Assembly (NCBI RefSeq): GCF_000427965.1
Contig: NZ_ATZA01000010.1
Span: 62,001-126,000 of the forward strand
Direction of reading: 5' to 3'
Origin: Olivibacter sitiensis DSM 17696
GTDB taxonomy: Bacteria; Bacteroidota; Bacteroidia; Sphingobacteriales; Sphingobacteriaceae
DNA length: 64,000 nt
The notes under the pieces were generated by a model that saw nothing but the letters and a program-made list of their open reading frames with translations, did not search any database and was not told the origin of the DNA. The translations under genes were made by a program, and so were the position numbers. This document shows, in pieces, positions 1 through 9,073 of the stretch (within the stretch, counting starts at the first letter, position 1; each line of letters opens with the position of its first letter).

Positions 1-41
1 GCTGAATACTTTTTAACCCAAAGAGTTCGCGAATGATTTAA

Positions 42-212
42 CTAGGAGAGTCTAAACCTCCCATACCTAAATATCAAGTATAGCCAAAGTGCCAGGATGG
101 TCCAGCCCACTATTTTCCCTAGGGGTTTCTTTAGGGTCTGCGGCATGCCCCTAAAGTACCAGATAGCCAGAAAGAGCGTGGCAATAAGAAAATATACGAG
201 CAATTTTTTCAT
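42..212 (-). CDS. small membrane protein, 56 aa, unknown function
   Basis: A 56-codon reading frame with an ATG at 212 and a TAG at 44-42. It starts MKKLLVYFLIATLFLAIWYF, a short basic end followed by a hydrophobic helix at about residues 4-20. A middle stretch RGMPQTLKKPLGK is followed by a second hydrophobic helix at about 35-49 (VGWTILALWLYLIF) and a basic tail. Two helices with a basic loop suggest a small inner-membrane protein. It is divergent from the trehalose gene, sharing the 213-348 gap. I do not recognise a family; membrane-like composition and a clean start and stop support it as a real gene, but it is short. Confidence 0.5.
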   Translation of the reverse strand: MKKLLVYFLIATLFLAIWYFRGMPQTLKKPLGKIVGWTILALWLYLIFRYGRFRLS

Positions 213-348
213 TAATTGCTCAAAATTAAGTATATTCCGCCGTCTCGCCTCCCATAGGGGAGATATTTTGTTAAAAATTTAAAAACCATGACAGCTTATG
301 TTGAGTTGTTATGTTGAAAACCATATAGTCCAAAAAAGGGAGATAAAA

Positions 349-2541
349 GTGAGCAAGACCATCATAGTTTCAAATAGATTACCTGTAAAGGCCAGCTATA
401 AAAGTGGAAAGTTAGAGATTAAGCAAAGCGAAGGAGGGCTAGCTACAGGGCTGGGGTCTATATATAAACAGGGGAATAATATTTGGATAGGTTGGCCTGG
501 TTTGGAGGTTGAAAATGACAAAGAACAGCATGAGATAATTGATAAGTTGAGCGATTTGAATCTGGTTCCGGTTTTTTTAAACGAGGATCAGATAAAGGGC
601 TATTACGAAGGGTTTAGCAATGAGGTGTTATGGCCAGTTTTCCATTACTTGTCTCCATATGCAAAATATGATTACAACAATTGGATAAGTTATGTGGAGG
701 TAAACAAGTTGTTCAGGGATGTAGTGATGCAGCACCTAGAACCGGGAGATACCGTTTGGGTGCACGACTATCAGTTGTTGCTCTTGCCCGGTCTTATCCG
801 TTTGGAGCAATCCAATGTCTCCATCGCATTCTTCAATCATATTCCTTTCCCGTCGCAAGAGCTTTTCAGGTTGATCCCCTGGAGGGAGGAAATACTACAG
901 GGGATGTTAGGGGCGGATCTTTTGGGCTTTCACACGTTTGATGATGTCAGGCATTTTATCAGTGCGGCGACACATTTGCTACCTGTACATGTCGATGCCA
1001 ATAGGCTGAAGGTTGGTAACAGATTGGTAGTGGCAGAACCATTTCCAATGGGCATGGATAGTGAGAAATTTTCAAAATTGGGCGATAACCCTAAAGTGAA
1101 AAGTATCGTTGCTAAATTAAAAGACAATTTCAAAGACAAGAAACTTGTCTTGTCGATTGATCGACTGGATTATAGCAAGGGAATCATCGAACGACTCAAT
1201 GCATTTGAGCTGCTGCTGGAAAAAAATCCGGAATATATCGAAAAGATCAATCTTTATATGATTGTCGTCCCATCTAGGGATACCGTAGAGCAATATAAAA
1301 TATTGAAAGATGATATAGATCGCCTGGTGGGGCATATCAATGCACGGTTCAGGACCTTCAGTTGGCATCCAATCGCTTATTTTTATCATGGATATCCCAT
1401 AGAAATCGTATCTGCACTATACAACGTGGCTGACGTTTGCTTAGTAACACCCATGCGTGATGGCATGAACCTGGTGAGCAAGGAATACGTAGCAAGTAGG
1501 AATGATAACTCGGGGGTGCTGATATTGAGTGAAATGGCTGGCGCTTCAAAGGAATTAAACGATGCTTTATTGGTCAATCCCAATAGCATCAACGATATCA
1601 GGAAGGCTTTGATCAAGGCCTTGAACATGCCTCGGGAGGAAATGGAAGAGCGCATGAAGGCCATGCGGGCAGTGGTATTTAAGTTTAACGTGAAGCATTG
1701 GGTACGGATTTTTATGGCAAGACTACAAGATATAAAGAAAATGCAGGCAGCAACTAGGGCAAAATTGGTAAGTGAAGATTTATTAAAACATATTAGTGAC
1801 CGATATGCTTCGGCATCCAATAGGCTTTTATTGCTCGATTATGACGGCACTTTGGTTGACTTCAAGAAAGAGATAGACGATGCCGCTCCTGACCAAGAGC
1901 TGTATGATTTGCTGGATGAGATCAATGCAGATGAAAAAAACCAATTGGTTATCATCAGCGGAAGAAAACATACTACCTTGGATAAATGGTTTGGCGGCAG
2001 GGATTACGATCTCATAGCTGAACATGGTGCTTGGCGCCGTAGGAAAGACGGGCAATGGGAGCAAAGACCGGGTCTCTCTACTAAATGGAAACCAACGATA
2101 TTGCGGCTCATGGAGGATGTGACCGATAAGACCCCAGGATCGTTCATAGAAGAAAAGAGCTATTCCCTCGCCTGGCACTATAGAAAGGTACAGGAGGGAT
2201 TGGGCGACTTACGTGCCAATGAATTGATGGATGCGCTGTCCTATCACCTGAACGCCTTTGGTATTAAACTGTTGGACGGCGACAAGGTGGTAGAAGTGAA
2301 AAATGCAGAAGTTAACAAAGGAGTAGCCACATTGAACGTGCTCCATCAAAAAGACTTTGACTTCATCCTATCCATAGGTGACGATCGTACCGATGAAGAT
2401 ATGTTCAAGGTGTTGCCTTCCAAGGCCGTTTCCATCAAGGTCGGCAGCAATGTCTCCGCCGCCAAATTCTACCTAGAACAGCAAGGGGACGTACGAAAAT
2501 TCCTCAAAGAGGTGGTTGCCTATGAGACTAAGCTGGCATAA
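349..2541 (+). CDS. otsAB: bifunctional trehalose-6-phosphate synthase / trehalose-6-phosphate phosphatase
   Basis: Makes trehalose from UDP-glucose and glucose-6-phosphate in two cytoplasmic steps on one chain. Residues 1-480 are the GT20 synthase: VSNRLPV near the start, GGLATGL at about 29-35, then HDYQLLLLP and NHIPFPS. From about 490 a HAD-type phosphatase follows, with DYDGT at about 497-501 and the metal site GDDRTDEDMF at about 677-686. At 730 residues the length equals one synthase plus one phosphatase. I start at the GTG at 349, because AAAAGGGAG lies just upstream and the protein then begins directly with the conserved first strand; an ATG at 298 would add 17 unconserved residues. 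The gene ends 19 bp from the convergent ATPase gene. Trehalose is usually an osmotic or desiccation protectant. Confidence 0.95.
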   Translation: MSKTIIVSNRLPVKASYKSGKLEIKQSEGGLATGLGSIYKQGNNIWIGWPGLEVENDKEQHEIIDKLSDLNLVPVFLNEDQIKGYYEGFSNEVLWPVFHYLSPYAKYDYNNWISYVEVNKLFRDVVMQHLEPGDTVWVHDYQLLLLPGLIRLEQSNVSIAFFNHIPFPSQELFRLIPWREEILQGMLGADLLGFHTFDDVRHFISAATHLLPVHVDANRLKVGNRLVVAEPFPMGMDSEKFSKLGDNPKVKSIVAKLKDNFKDKKLVLSIDRLDYSKGIIERLNAFELLLEKNPEYIEKINLYMIVVPSRDTVEQYKILKDDIDRLVGHINARFRTFSWHPIAYFYHGYPIEIVSALYNVADVCLVTPMRDGMNLVSKEYVASRNDNSGVLILSEMAGASKELNDALLVNPNSINDIRKALIKALNMPREEMEERMKAMRAVVFKFNVKHWVRIFMARLQDIKKMQAATRAKLVSEDLLKHISDRYASASNRLLLLDYDGTLVDFKKEIDDAAPDQELYDLLDEINADEKNQLVIISGRKHTTLDKWFGGRDYDLIAEHGAWRRRKDGQWEQRPGLSTKWKPTILRLMEDVTDKTPGSFIEEKSYSLAWHYRKVQEGLGDLRANELMDALSYHLNAFGIKLLDGDKVVEVKNAEVNKGVATLNVLHQKDFDFILSIGDDRTDEDMFKVLPSKAVSIKVGSNVSAAKFYLEQQGDVRKFLKEVVAYETKLA

Positions 2542-2560
2542 TGATCGGCTATCTTGCCAA

Positions 2561-3754
2561 CTAATAAAGCAGTCCAAATAGCCAGAGTGGGATCTTGTGA
2601 CCGTTGCCTATTTCGATATCGTCTGCTGCCACGTAGGTATGGGGGATATCCGCAATCTGGCTAAAGTTTTTCTTGGCACCGCCTACTTCAAAAATGTATT
2701 GGTCGTCCACCGCAAAATCGCCTTTCTTGGCAAGATTTACTTGATGACCAGCATTGCGCAATTGGTTCACAAAGAAACTCTCGCGTATACTTCCCGCGTT
2801 TTTTGGCTGCGCGGAAATGGCGTGAAAGAGATTGGGATTGTCTAGCAACAATTTTCCCGGCTTTTCCAAAGGACCCAAGCCCTTGCCTTCCAAGTAGACG
2901 AGCTGCACCAGCTTCGCTTTCTCCAAGTAATGCAAATATTGGATCAACGTTCCCCTGGACATGCCGATGGTCTTTGCCAGTTCGGAAACATTGGGTTTGA
3001 AGGGAACCTGGGTAGCCAGGCTGGATAGCAGTTGGTTTATCTTGCGGATTTGCTGTTTATCGATGTCTTCGATAAATGCAAGATCGTAACCAATTGTGAG
3101 ATTAACAACATTTGCCAATTGGTTCGGATAACCAGTTATGTCTTCTTTAAAGAAGGGATAGTATCCATAGCTCGTGTACTGTCCAAATAACTTAATGGGT
3201 TTTAGTGCAATGAACTTGCTTGCTATGGATACATGGTCCTTAAGCAGTTCTTCCAACGAAACGGCCGTTTGCTCAAAGCCATGTTCGAAGGTCAAAAATT
3301 CCCTGAACGAAAAGCCCGGCAGGTGATATACATGGGCCCTTCTGCTAAGGTCCACTTCTAGCGAAAGCATCTCCACGATCGATGAGCCTGTGAATACCAG
3401 GTGGATGTCTCGGTAAAAATCGTATAAGTTTTTCAGCTCACGGGCCCATCCTTCGTACTTGTGGGCTTCATCGATAAACAGGTATTTGCCTCCCGATTTT
3501 CGGAATGATTCGGCCGTTTCCGACAGGCTATGTGTGGCGAAATATAGATCATCCAAACTGATGTACAGCAATTCATCGGTAGGCAGGCCCATTTGTTTCA
3601 TTCTTTGCAGCAGCAAGGTCGTTTTGCCTACACCTCTGGAACCGAGTACCCCAATGAGCCGATTTTCCCAGTTGATCTGCTGTAGAAGAGGCCGTTGAAA
3701 ATTCATGTCCAACTGGCTCATGAGTATCGACGATTTTTCCTTTAAACTATCCAT
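2561..3754 (-). CDS. AAA-family ATPase with C-terminal DUF4143 domain
   Basis: A 397-residue P-loop ATPase of the AAA_14/DUF4143 family. Walker A is GSRGVGKTT (38-46), Walker B LFIDEAH (92-98) and sensor 1 VFTGSS (120-125). A winged-helix segment lies at about 255-285 (VSELAKTIGMSRGTLIQYL). The C-terminus has GDFAV...YIFEVGG..KK (about 346-361), the restriction-nuclease-like core of DUF4143. The family is widespread and variable between strains; its role is not established, though toxin/antitoxin-like or DNA-linked roles have been suggested. I start at the ATG at 3754 (MDSLKEK), because further upstream the frame runs into a perfect palindrome (3781-3830) that looks like the promoter. It is a single-gene unit convergent with otsAB. 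Confidence 0.88.
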   Translation of the reverse strand: MDSLKEKSSILMSQLDMNFQRPLLQQINWENRLIGVLGSRGVGKTTLLLQRMKQMGLPTDELLYISLDDLYFATHSLSETAESFRKSGGKYLFIDEAHKYEGWARELKNLYDFYRDIHLVFTGSSIVEMLSLEVDLSRRAHVYHLPGFSFREFLTFEHGFEQTAVSLEELLKDHVSIASKFIALKPIKLFGQYTSYGYYPFFKEDITGYPNQLANVVNLTIGYDLAFIEDIDKQQIRKINQLLSSLATQVPFKPNVSELAKTIGMSRGTLIQYLHYLEKAKLVQLVYLEGKGLGPLEKPGKLLLDNPNLFHAISAQPKNAGSIRESFFVNQLRNAGHQVNLAKKGDFAVDDQYIFEVGGAKKNFSQIADIPHTYVAADDIEIGNGHKIPLWLFGLLY

Positions 3755-3780
3755 TTTTCTATATTGTTCTATACGAAAAA

Positions 3781-3830
3781 CAAAAATAGATAAAAATGTT
3801 CTCATTAATGAACATTTTTATCTATTTTTG
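3781..3830. repeat. 50-bp perfect palindrome at the DUF4143 ATPase promoter
   Basis: The 21 bases at 3781-3801 are exactly complementary to 3810-3830, with an 8-base loop at 3802-3809 whose core ATTAAT is itself palindromic. Each arm carries TATTTTTG, a match to the Bacteroidota -7 element TAnnTTTG, so the element has a symmetric -7 box on both strands (3788-3781 minus, 3823-3830 plus). The minus-strand box would start transcription about 20 nt upstream of the ATPase ATG at 3754. It may be an operator, an mRNA hairpin or a dispersed palindrome. No U-tract supports terminator function. Confidence 0.85.
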
Positions 3831-3891
3831 TTTGCTGGTCAGGACAACTTGACTAGTTTGTGGTCGTCTTGTAGAAACGGCAGAGCTTTTA

Positions 3892-4977
3892 TCAAGCCTC
3901 CGTCAGCCGTTTTCTCTTGCGATCGAGCTTGGACTGGATGCGGTCTCCTTTGACGCCGTCGATGACGGATAAGGCAACGTCTTTGTCGGCATCGATATCG
4001 TGGAAGTCTATTTCCTTTCGCCTCAGTGAAGCGTAATCATATGCCCCGGTTGGACTCATCAGTTTTACCAAAACGGGCAGGCATTCGAAGAAAATAAACA
4101 GCAGGCTGATAAAGGTGATGGCATAGTACATGTTCTCGTTGGTAGACCCATCGGGATTTTGCTTGAGCTGGCCTAGCGCCTCATTTCTGTCGGCAAAACC
4201 CGCAAGGGTGGTAAGGCTATCGAGCTGACTGCCAGAAAGCATCTTTTCGTTATAGATGCCCTCAAAGTTCTTGAGGCTATCGAGCCTTGTCTCCTGATAA
4301 GCCAGTTGTTGCCTCAATTGTTCTAGATAAGTCTCCTTGTTGCGGAGGTCTGCTTCTTTCATCTTGGCATAGGGGCCGTAGCCCATTACGCCAGATGTCT
4401 CCTCGGTCTTGCTACCGAAGATTTCGAAATTGAGTTTTTTGCGATCCTCTTTGATAGCGCTTTCCAATGAGTCGCGCTGTGCCTTCATCTCTTGTGTTTT
4501 GGCAATTTCCAGCTGGTACTTGGAAGCAAAGGAATTGTTGAGCGTGTCTATCTTCACCCTTTGTTTCTTAAGGTAATTGACCTGCAACTGCTCCCTTATT
4601 TCCTTGTCGAAAATTTTCAGTTCCAACGGCCTGGAGATGACTATTCCAATCATGATGGCCAATAGGAGGCGGGGCAGGGCCTGAAAGAACTGCTTGTACC
4701 AGACACCGTTCTTGTCTATGGTAGAGACAATGTACCTATCCATGTTGAAGATGGCAAGCCCCCAAATTAACCCGAAGAGAACGGCCCAAAGCTTGGCAAA
4801 GCTGCTGCCACTGAAAACGAAATACATGGCATAGCCTCCAGATAGTGAAGCAAATAAAGCAGTAAAGAAGATGGTGGCACCTATGCCCACATATTTGTTA
4901 TGCTCGGCCGGATATTTTGTCAGCGTGCCCGTATGCGCCCCGCTACAAAACCAAAAGAAATGCATGATTGCTTTCAT
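3892..4977 (-). CDS. DUF4407 domain-containing membrane protein
   Basis: A 361-residue protein matching DUF4407. The N-terminus HFFWFCSGAH is typical. Hydrophobic helices lie at about 30-56, 63-82, 100-117 and 283-305. Between helices 3 and 4 is a long charged region (about 125-270) with heptad-like spacing, predicted coiled coil and probably outside the cytoplasm. The family has no proven function; the architecture (three helices, long coiled coil, one helix, charged tail) suggests a structural or signalling membrane protein. It lies 24 bp downstream of murF on the same strand, so it is probably co-transcribed with it. Start chosen at MKAIMHFF; the second Met at residue 5 is possible. Confidence 0.85.
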   Translation of the reverse strand: MKAIMHFFWFCSGAHTGTLTKYPAEHNKYVGIGATIFFTALFASLSGGYAMYFVFSGSSFAKLWAVLFGLIWGLAIFNMDRYIVSTIDKNGVWYKQFFQALPRLLLAIMIGIVISRPLELKIFDKEIREQLQVNYLKKQRVKIDTLNNSFASKYQLEIAKTQEMKAQRDSLESAIKEDRKKLNFEIFGSKTEETSGVMGYGPYAKMKEADLRNKETYLEQLRQQLAYQETRLDSLKNFEGIYNEKMLSGSQLDSLTTLAGFADRNEALGQLKQNPDGSTNENMYYAITFISLLFIFFECLPVLVKLMSPTGAYDYASLRRKEIDFHDIDADKDVALSVIDGVKGDRIQSKLDRKRKRLTEA

Positions 4978-5001
4978 GTGAAAAAATTAAATGGGCGCAT
5001 A

Positions 5002-6318
5002 TCATAAAAAGGGAACGACCTGCTCAAAGGCCATGCCCCGGGATGCTTTTAACAATACGAGTGAGTCTATGACGGGATGCTCTGCTAAATAAGTTTTTAG
5101 ATGTGCGGTATCTTCAAAGAATAATGCTTGTTGGTCTTTCTCTCGCTGTTCGTAAAAAGCATGGCCGACATAATGGCGCTTACTGTTTTTTAGTTGCTTT
5201 GCTTGTGCTATAACGTGCTCATGCTCGTCATACGAGGCGTCTCCCAGTTCAAACATATCTCCCAATACGAGCGTTTTTTTATCTGCTTGCTGTATGTCGA
5301 AATTGGCAATAGCTGCGGCCATGCTGCTGGCATTGGCATTATAATAGTCGCAAATAACGGTATTGTTGTCCGTTTTCAGCAGTTGCGAGCGATTGTTGCT
5401 GGGCACATATTTTTGTATCCCTGCATTGATCTCGGAAACCGAAAGCCCGAGCTTCCTCCCGATACTTATCGCCGCCAATATGTTCTCTAGGTTATAGGCG
5501 CCGGTTAATTGTGACTCCACGGCATGGTACCTATTGGGATTTGTTTTTTCTGCCCATTCCAAATGCAGCGTGGGCTGTGCCTGTATGAGCTGGCCGTAGA
5601 GATCATTTTCCGTTGCGGTGCCGTAAGTTACGATCTCGGCAAATGACCTAGATTGCGCCATTCCTCGAAGATGGGCATTATCCTGTTGTAAGAAGAGGCA
5701 ACCCTGATGTGCTGCCAGCCAATCGTACAGTTCTCCCTTCGCCTTTTTTACCCCTTCAAAGCTGCCAAAGCCCTCGAGGTGTGCCTTGCCCACATTGGTA
5801 ATGAGGCCATGGGTAGGCTGGGCGATCTGGCAGAGAAAAGCGATCTCTCCCACGTGGTTGGCACCCATTTCAATAATGGCAATCTCCGTTTCCGGTTTTA
5901 TCGAGAGGAGCGTGAGCGGTACGCCAATGTGGTTGTTCAGGTTGCCTTGGGTGGCTTGTGCGTTGTAGTGCTGGCTAAGCACGGCATATATCAGCTCCTT
6001 GGTGGTAGTCTTGCCATTGGTACCGGTAATGCCAATGAATGGGATGGTCAATTGCCGGCGATGCCATGTAGCAAGCTGCTGCAGGCACTGCAAGACATCG
6101 TTTACTAAGATAAACCGTTCGTTTATAGCGTATTTTTCTTCATCTATTACCGCATAAGCTGCCCCCGCCTCTAGTGCCTTATCTGCAAAAGCATTGCCAT
6201 TAAAATTGGCTCCTTTCAGTGCAAAGAATAGGCTGTCTGGCGATATTTTACGCGTGTCGGTGCAGATAGTCGGATGCTCTTGAAAAATCCTATAAATTGA
6301 CTGTATATCCATTGTCAT
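5002..6318 (-). CDS. murF: UDP-N-acetylmuramoyl-tripeptide--D-alanyl-D-alanine ligase
   Basis: Adds D-Ala-D-Ala to UDP-MurNAc-tripeptide, the last cytoplasmic step of peptidoglycan precursor synthesis. The 438-residue chain has the Mur ligase N-domain (SLFFALKGANFNGNAF at 29-44), the P-loop ITGTNGKTTTKE (97-108), the central-domain motif IIEMGANHVGEI (148-159) and a Mur_ligase_C domain. Length is normal. The first ATG at 6318 is followed by a second at 6312; neither has a clear ribosome site, so the start is uncertain by two codons. It is outside the usual mur/fts cluster, as is common for murF in this group, and leads into the DUF4407 gene. Confidence 0.95.
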   Translation of the reverse strand: MTMDIQSIYRIFQEHPTICTDTRKISPDSLFFALKGANFNGNAFADKALEAGAAYAVIDEEKYAINERFILVNDVLQCLQQLATWHRRQLTIPFIGITGTNGKTTTKELIYAVLSQHYNAQATQGNLNNHIGVPLTLLSIKPETEIAIIEMGANHVGEIAFLCQIAQPTHGLITNVGKAHLEGFGSFEGVKKAKGELYDWLAAHQGCLFLQQDNAHLRGMAQSRSFAEIVTYGTATENDLYGQLIQAQPTLHLEWAEKTNPNRYHAVESQLTGAYNLENILAAISIGRKLGLSVSEINAGIQKYVPSNNRSQLLKTDNNTVICDYYNANASSMAAAIANFDIQQADKKTLVLGDMFELGDASYDEHEHVIAQAKQLKNSKRHYVGHAFYEQREKDQQALFFEDTAHLKTYLAEHPVIDSLVLLKASRGMAFEQVVPFL

Positions 6319-6394
6319 TGTTTATTGGGAGCTAAATTACGGCTCTTGGATGGCTTTATGCAGTGGTGATTAAAATTTTTTTCTTAACTGAAAA

Positions 6395-6426
6395 GAACCG
6401 CTGGCATCTCACGACGGCAGCGGCTC
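6395..6426 (-). terminator. terminator of the first TonB-dependent receptor gene
   Basis: Read on the minus strand, a 9-bp stem (GAGCCGCTG / CAGCGGTTC, one G-U pair) closes a 14-nt loop and is followed by a T-rich run. It lies 19 bp after the receptor stop codon. Nearly the same hairpin recurs after the second receptor at 9028-9054. Confidence 0.75.
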
Positions 6427-6444
6427 AAACACACATAAAGATTT

Positions 6445-8916
6445 TTATTTACCTACGCGGCTTTTCTCATCGCTTTGGCTTTCTCTCCTTGGTCCACCTA
6501 TTTTCGTGTTTCCGAAGTTATAGGTGAACGTGAGTCTGGCAATACGCGTTTCATTGTTTTGCCGGATCATCACGTTGAGATTAGCATAGTCCGTAGAGAC
6601 ATTTTGTATCCTTGTATTGAATATATCGCTAATGGCCAATTTTAGGTTGGCTCGTTTGTTTAACAGGGATTTGTTTAAGCCCGCGTCCAATGCCCATTGG
6701 CTCCCTATATGGTATAAGCTATAACGTAGGCTGGACTGATAGTTCAAGGTAGCTTCTGCCCTGAAGGTAGGCGTTATGTTGAGGGTATGGCTACTATTGA
6801 GCTGCAGGGCATATTGCCCATAATCCAAGGGCCCGTTTGGCAGGTTGGACTTAAAGCCCAGATAAAAGCCTGTGATGTTGGTATTGGAACTCCACACTTT
6901 GCCAGCGGCAATAGGCGCATTGAGGTTGACGAAGTAGTTGTTCTGTTCGGCCAAATTCTCGCGTGTGAGGTAAGTGCTCTTTGTTTCATCGTCCTGTATC
7001 ATCATCTCGGCGATGACATCCGTGGTACGTGAATAGCCGCCAGACAGGTTATATCTTTTATATAATGTATAGTTTAGTTCATAAGAGTGCGTGTACTCGG
7101 GAGTCAGGTAAGGATTGCCTTGTTCCGAAGTGTAATTGTCCAGGAAGTACTGGAAAGGATTGAGGTTGCCATAGTTTGGACGATTGATCCTTTTGCTGTA
7201 CGACAGGCCTAGCTGATGGTTCTCGCTCAGGTTCTGCGTGACCGATAAGGTCGGAAAGAAATCGAGGTAATCTCTTTTGACGCGATTTTGTAAGGTGACG
7301 GAGTTACCATCGGAAATGGTATTTTCTGCCCTTAAGCCGATTTTCACGTCTGTTTTGCCGAATTGTTGCCCATAGCTGGCATATGCGGCTAGTACTTGTT
7401 CGTCATAAATGAAATGATTGGATCTGGAAGGGATGTTTTGCCAATCTTGGTTTTCCAGCTCCTCGAAGGTCATATCGTTATCTGTCTTTACATGGCTTAT
7501 TTTTACGCCTGTTTCCAATTTGCCCTTTTTGCCAATGGGATGCGTGTAATCTGCCTTGGCCATTTGGATATCGACAATGGAAGGCATAATGCTACGCAAG
7601 AAGAGCGGAGATTTAAGGGCACTTTCGTCTGGATAATAGAAGTAGTTGTTGTATTGCGCGTTATTCTTGCTGTCAAATCTTGAGATATCTCCTTCTACGA
7701 CCAGCTTTTTTCCCAGCGTGTCTATGTTGAACGTGTTGTTCACATTGAAAGAGATGGTGTTATAGCGTTCGCCAAAAGTGGTTTGGGTATCCAAGATGGA
7801 GTCCAAGGGTCGATTGAAAGACCCGATGTTGGTGATGTTGTCATTGTTGTCGGTATTTCTATTGTTTATGCCGGAGACCTGAAGGCTGATGGTATTTCTG
7901 CTAGAGGAGTTGAAGTCGATGCCAGCCCGATAGCTGTGCCCTCTTCTGTTATTGACAAATAGGGAATGTTGATCGAATCTGGTGAAGTCGCTTCCGCCGC
8001 CGACTATCCGATCGATACCGATATCCTGTTGCCTTTTGTTGTCGAGGTAACTGTAATTTCCAAACAGGTTGAACTTGCCAGATTTGTGGTTCAGCGTAAG
8101 TGATGTGTTTGATTTGTGGTGATCGCCATAGCCACCACTTAGCGTGAGCGTGCCATTTGTACCAGACAGACGGTTTTTCTTCAGTTTGATGTTGATGATG
8201 CCCGAGCTTCCGGCGGCATCGTATTTGGCTCCTGGGTTTGTAATCAACTCGATAGACTGTAGGCTATTGCCGTCTGTAGAGCGCAACAGGTTGGCCAGTT
8301 GCTGTGCCGAGAGAAAGGTTTGCTTGCCATCTATCAAGACCGTCACCCCTTGCTTGCCCATAAGGCTGATGTTGTCATCCTTATCCAGGGTGATGCCGGG
8401 AGAACGTTGCAATACTTCCAGTGCCGAATTTCCGGCGGCAAGGGTAGTGTTCTCTACATTGACAACCAAGGCACCGTCCTTACGCTCCACCATAGGCGTT
8501 TTGGCCGTTACCGTGACCTCGGCAAGTGATTGTGCTTCCGCTTGCAGGATGATTTCCGGTACTTGTATTTGTTGTTGCCCGTTGACTTCGATAGGCAAAT
8601 AGGTTTTCTTATAGCCTATCATGCTGGCGGCAAGGATGTATTTCCCCTTTTTGATCTGCGATAGGACATATGTTCCTTGCTCGTCGGCATAGCTGGAGCG
8701 GATATGGGAAGAGTCGGCCGCGTTTAGTAGGCTCACGGTGGCAAAGTCTATGGGAGCCTGCTTTTCGTCCTTTATGCTGCCTTTCAGTTCGGCGGTGTTT
8801 TCTTGGGCCGGAGCATTGCCGCTATAAAAGAAAAAGCCTGTCAGGAGGCCAAACAGGCCGATTTTGGTAAAGTGTCTTTTCATCAATTGTTTTGTGTTTA
8901 TATATATCGCGTTCAT
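6445..8916 (-). CDS. TonB-dependent receptor, outer membrane beta-barrel family (OMP_b-brl_3)
   Basis: An 823-residue outer-membrane receptor. An N-terminal signal region (to about 38, APAQEN) leads into a carboxypeptidase-D-regulatory-like domain (about 42-125: LKGSIKDEKQAPIDFATVSL, GYKKTYLPIEV), then a plug (about 135-240: LAEVTVTAKTP, GVTVLIDGKQTFLS, PGAKYDAAGSSGIINIKLKK) and a barrel to residue 823. There is no SusD partner nearby, so this is not a SusCD glycan pair; substrate unknown. The start is set at MNAIYINTK because the tandem paralogue begins with the alignable MNTTYINSK, although ATG at residue 12 is possible. It lies alone between two hairpin terminators. Confidence 0.9.
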   Translation of the reverse strand: MNAIYINTKQLMKRHFTKIGLFGLLTGFFFYSGNAPAQENTAELKGSIKDEKQAPIDFATVSLLNAADSSHIRSSYADEQGTYVLSQIKKGKYILAASMIGYKKTYLPIEVNGQQQIQVPEIILQAEAQSLAEVTVTAKTPMVERKDGALVVNVENTTLAAGNSALEVLQRSPGITLDKDDNISLMGKQGVTVLIDGKQTFLSAQQLANLLRSTDGNSLQSIELITNPGAKYDAAGSSGIINIKLKKNRLSGTNGTLTLSGGYGDHHKSNTSLTLNHKSGKFNLFGNYSYLDNKRQQDIGIDRIVGGGSDFTRFDQHSLFVNNRRGHSYRAGIDFNSSSRNTISLQVSGINNRNTDNNDNITNIGSFNRPLDSILDTQTTFGERYNTISFNVNNTFNIDTLGKKLVVEGDISRFDSKNNAQYNNYFYYPDESALKSPLFLRSIMPSIVDIQMAKADYTHPIGKKGKLETGVKISHVKTDNDMTFEELENQDWQNIPSRSNHFIYDEQVLAAYASYGQQFGKTDVKIGLRAENTISDGNSVTLQNRVKRDYLDFFPTLSVTQNLSENHQLGLSYSKRINRPNYGNLNPFQYFLDNYTSEQGNPYLTPEYTHSYELNYTLYKRYNLSGGYSRTTDVIAEMMIQDDETKSTYLTRENLAEQNNYFVNLNAPIAAGKVWSSNTNITGFYLGFKSNLPNGPLDYGQYALQLNSSHTLNITPTFRAEATLNYQSSLRYSLYHIGSQWALDAGLNKSLLNKRANLKLAISDIFNTRIQNVSTDYANLNVMIRQNNETRIARLTFTYNFGNTKIGGPRRESQSDEKSRVGK

Positions 8917-9027
8917 TGTTTTTTTGTCTATGATTCAAATGTCGCTACTCCTATTGTCTCTTAAAATGACAATTAGGCGAGGGACTGTTAGTTTTCGGTA
9001 AACACCCAGATTTTCTAGGTAAAAATG

Positions 9028-9054
9028 GCCGCTGGCATCTCACGACGGCAGCGG
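9028..9054 (-). terminator. terminator of the second TonB-dependent receptor gene
   Basis: On the minus strand CCGCTG pairs with CAGCGG around a 14-nt loop and is followed by CATTTTT. The loop and stem match the hairpin at 6395-6426 nearly base for base, showing that the terminator was copied together with the receptor gene. Confidence 0.75.
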
Positions 9055-9073
9055 TTCAAAACACGCATAAGAT

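Noticed and set aside
97-282. 61-codon plus-strand frame at the window start
   Set aside because: It is antisense to the better-supported small membrane protein at 42-212 and has no protein-like pattern.
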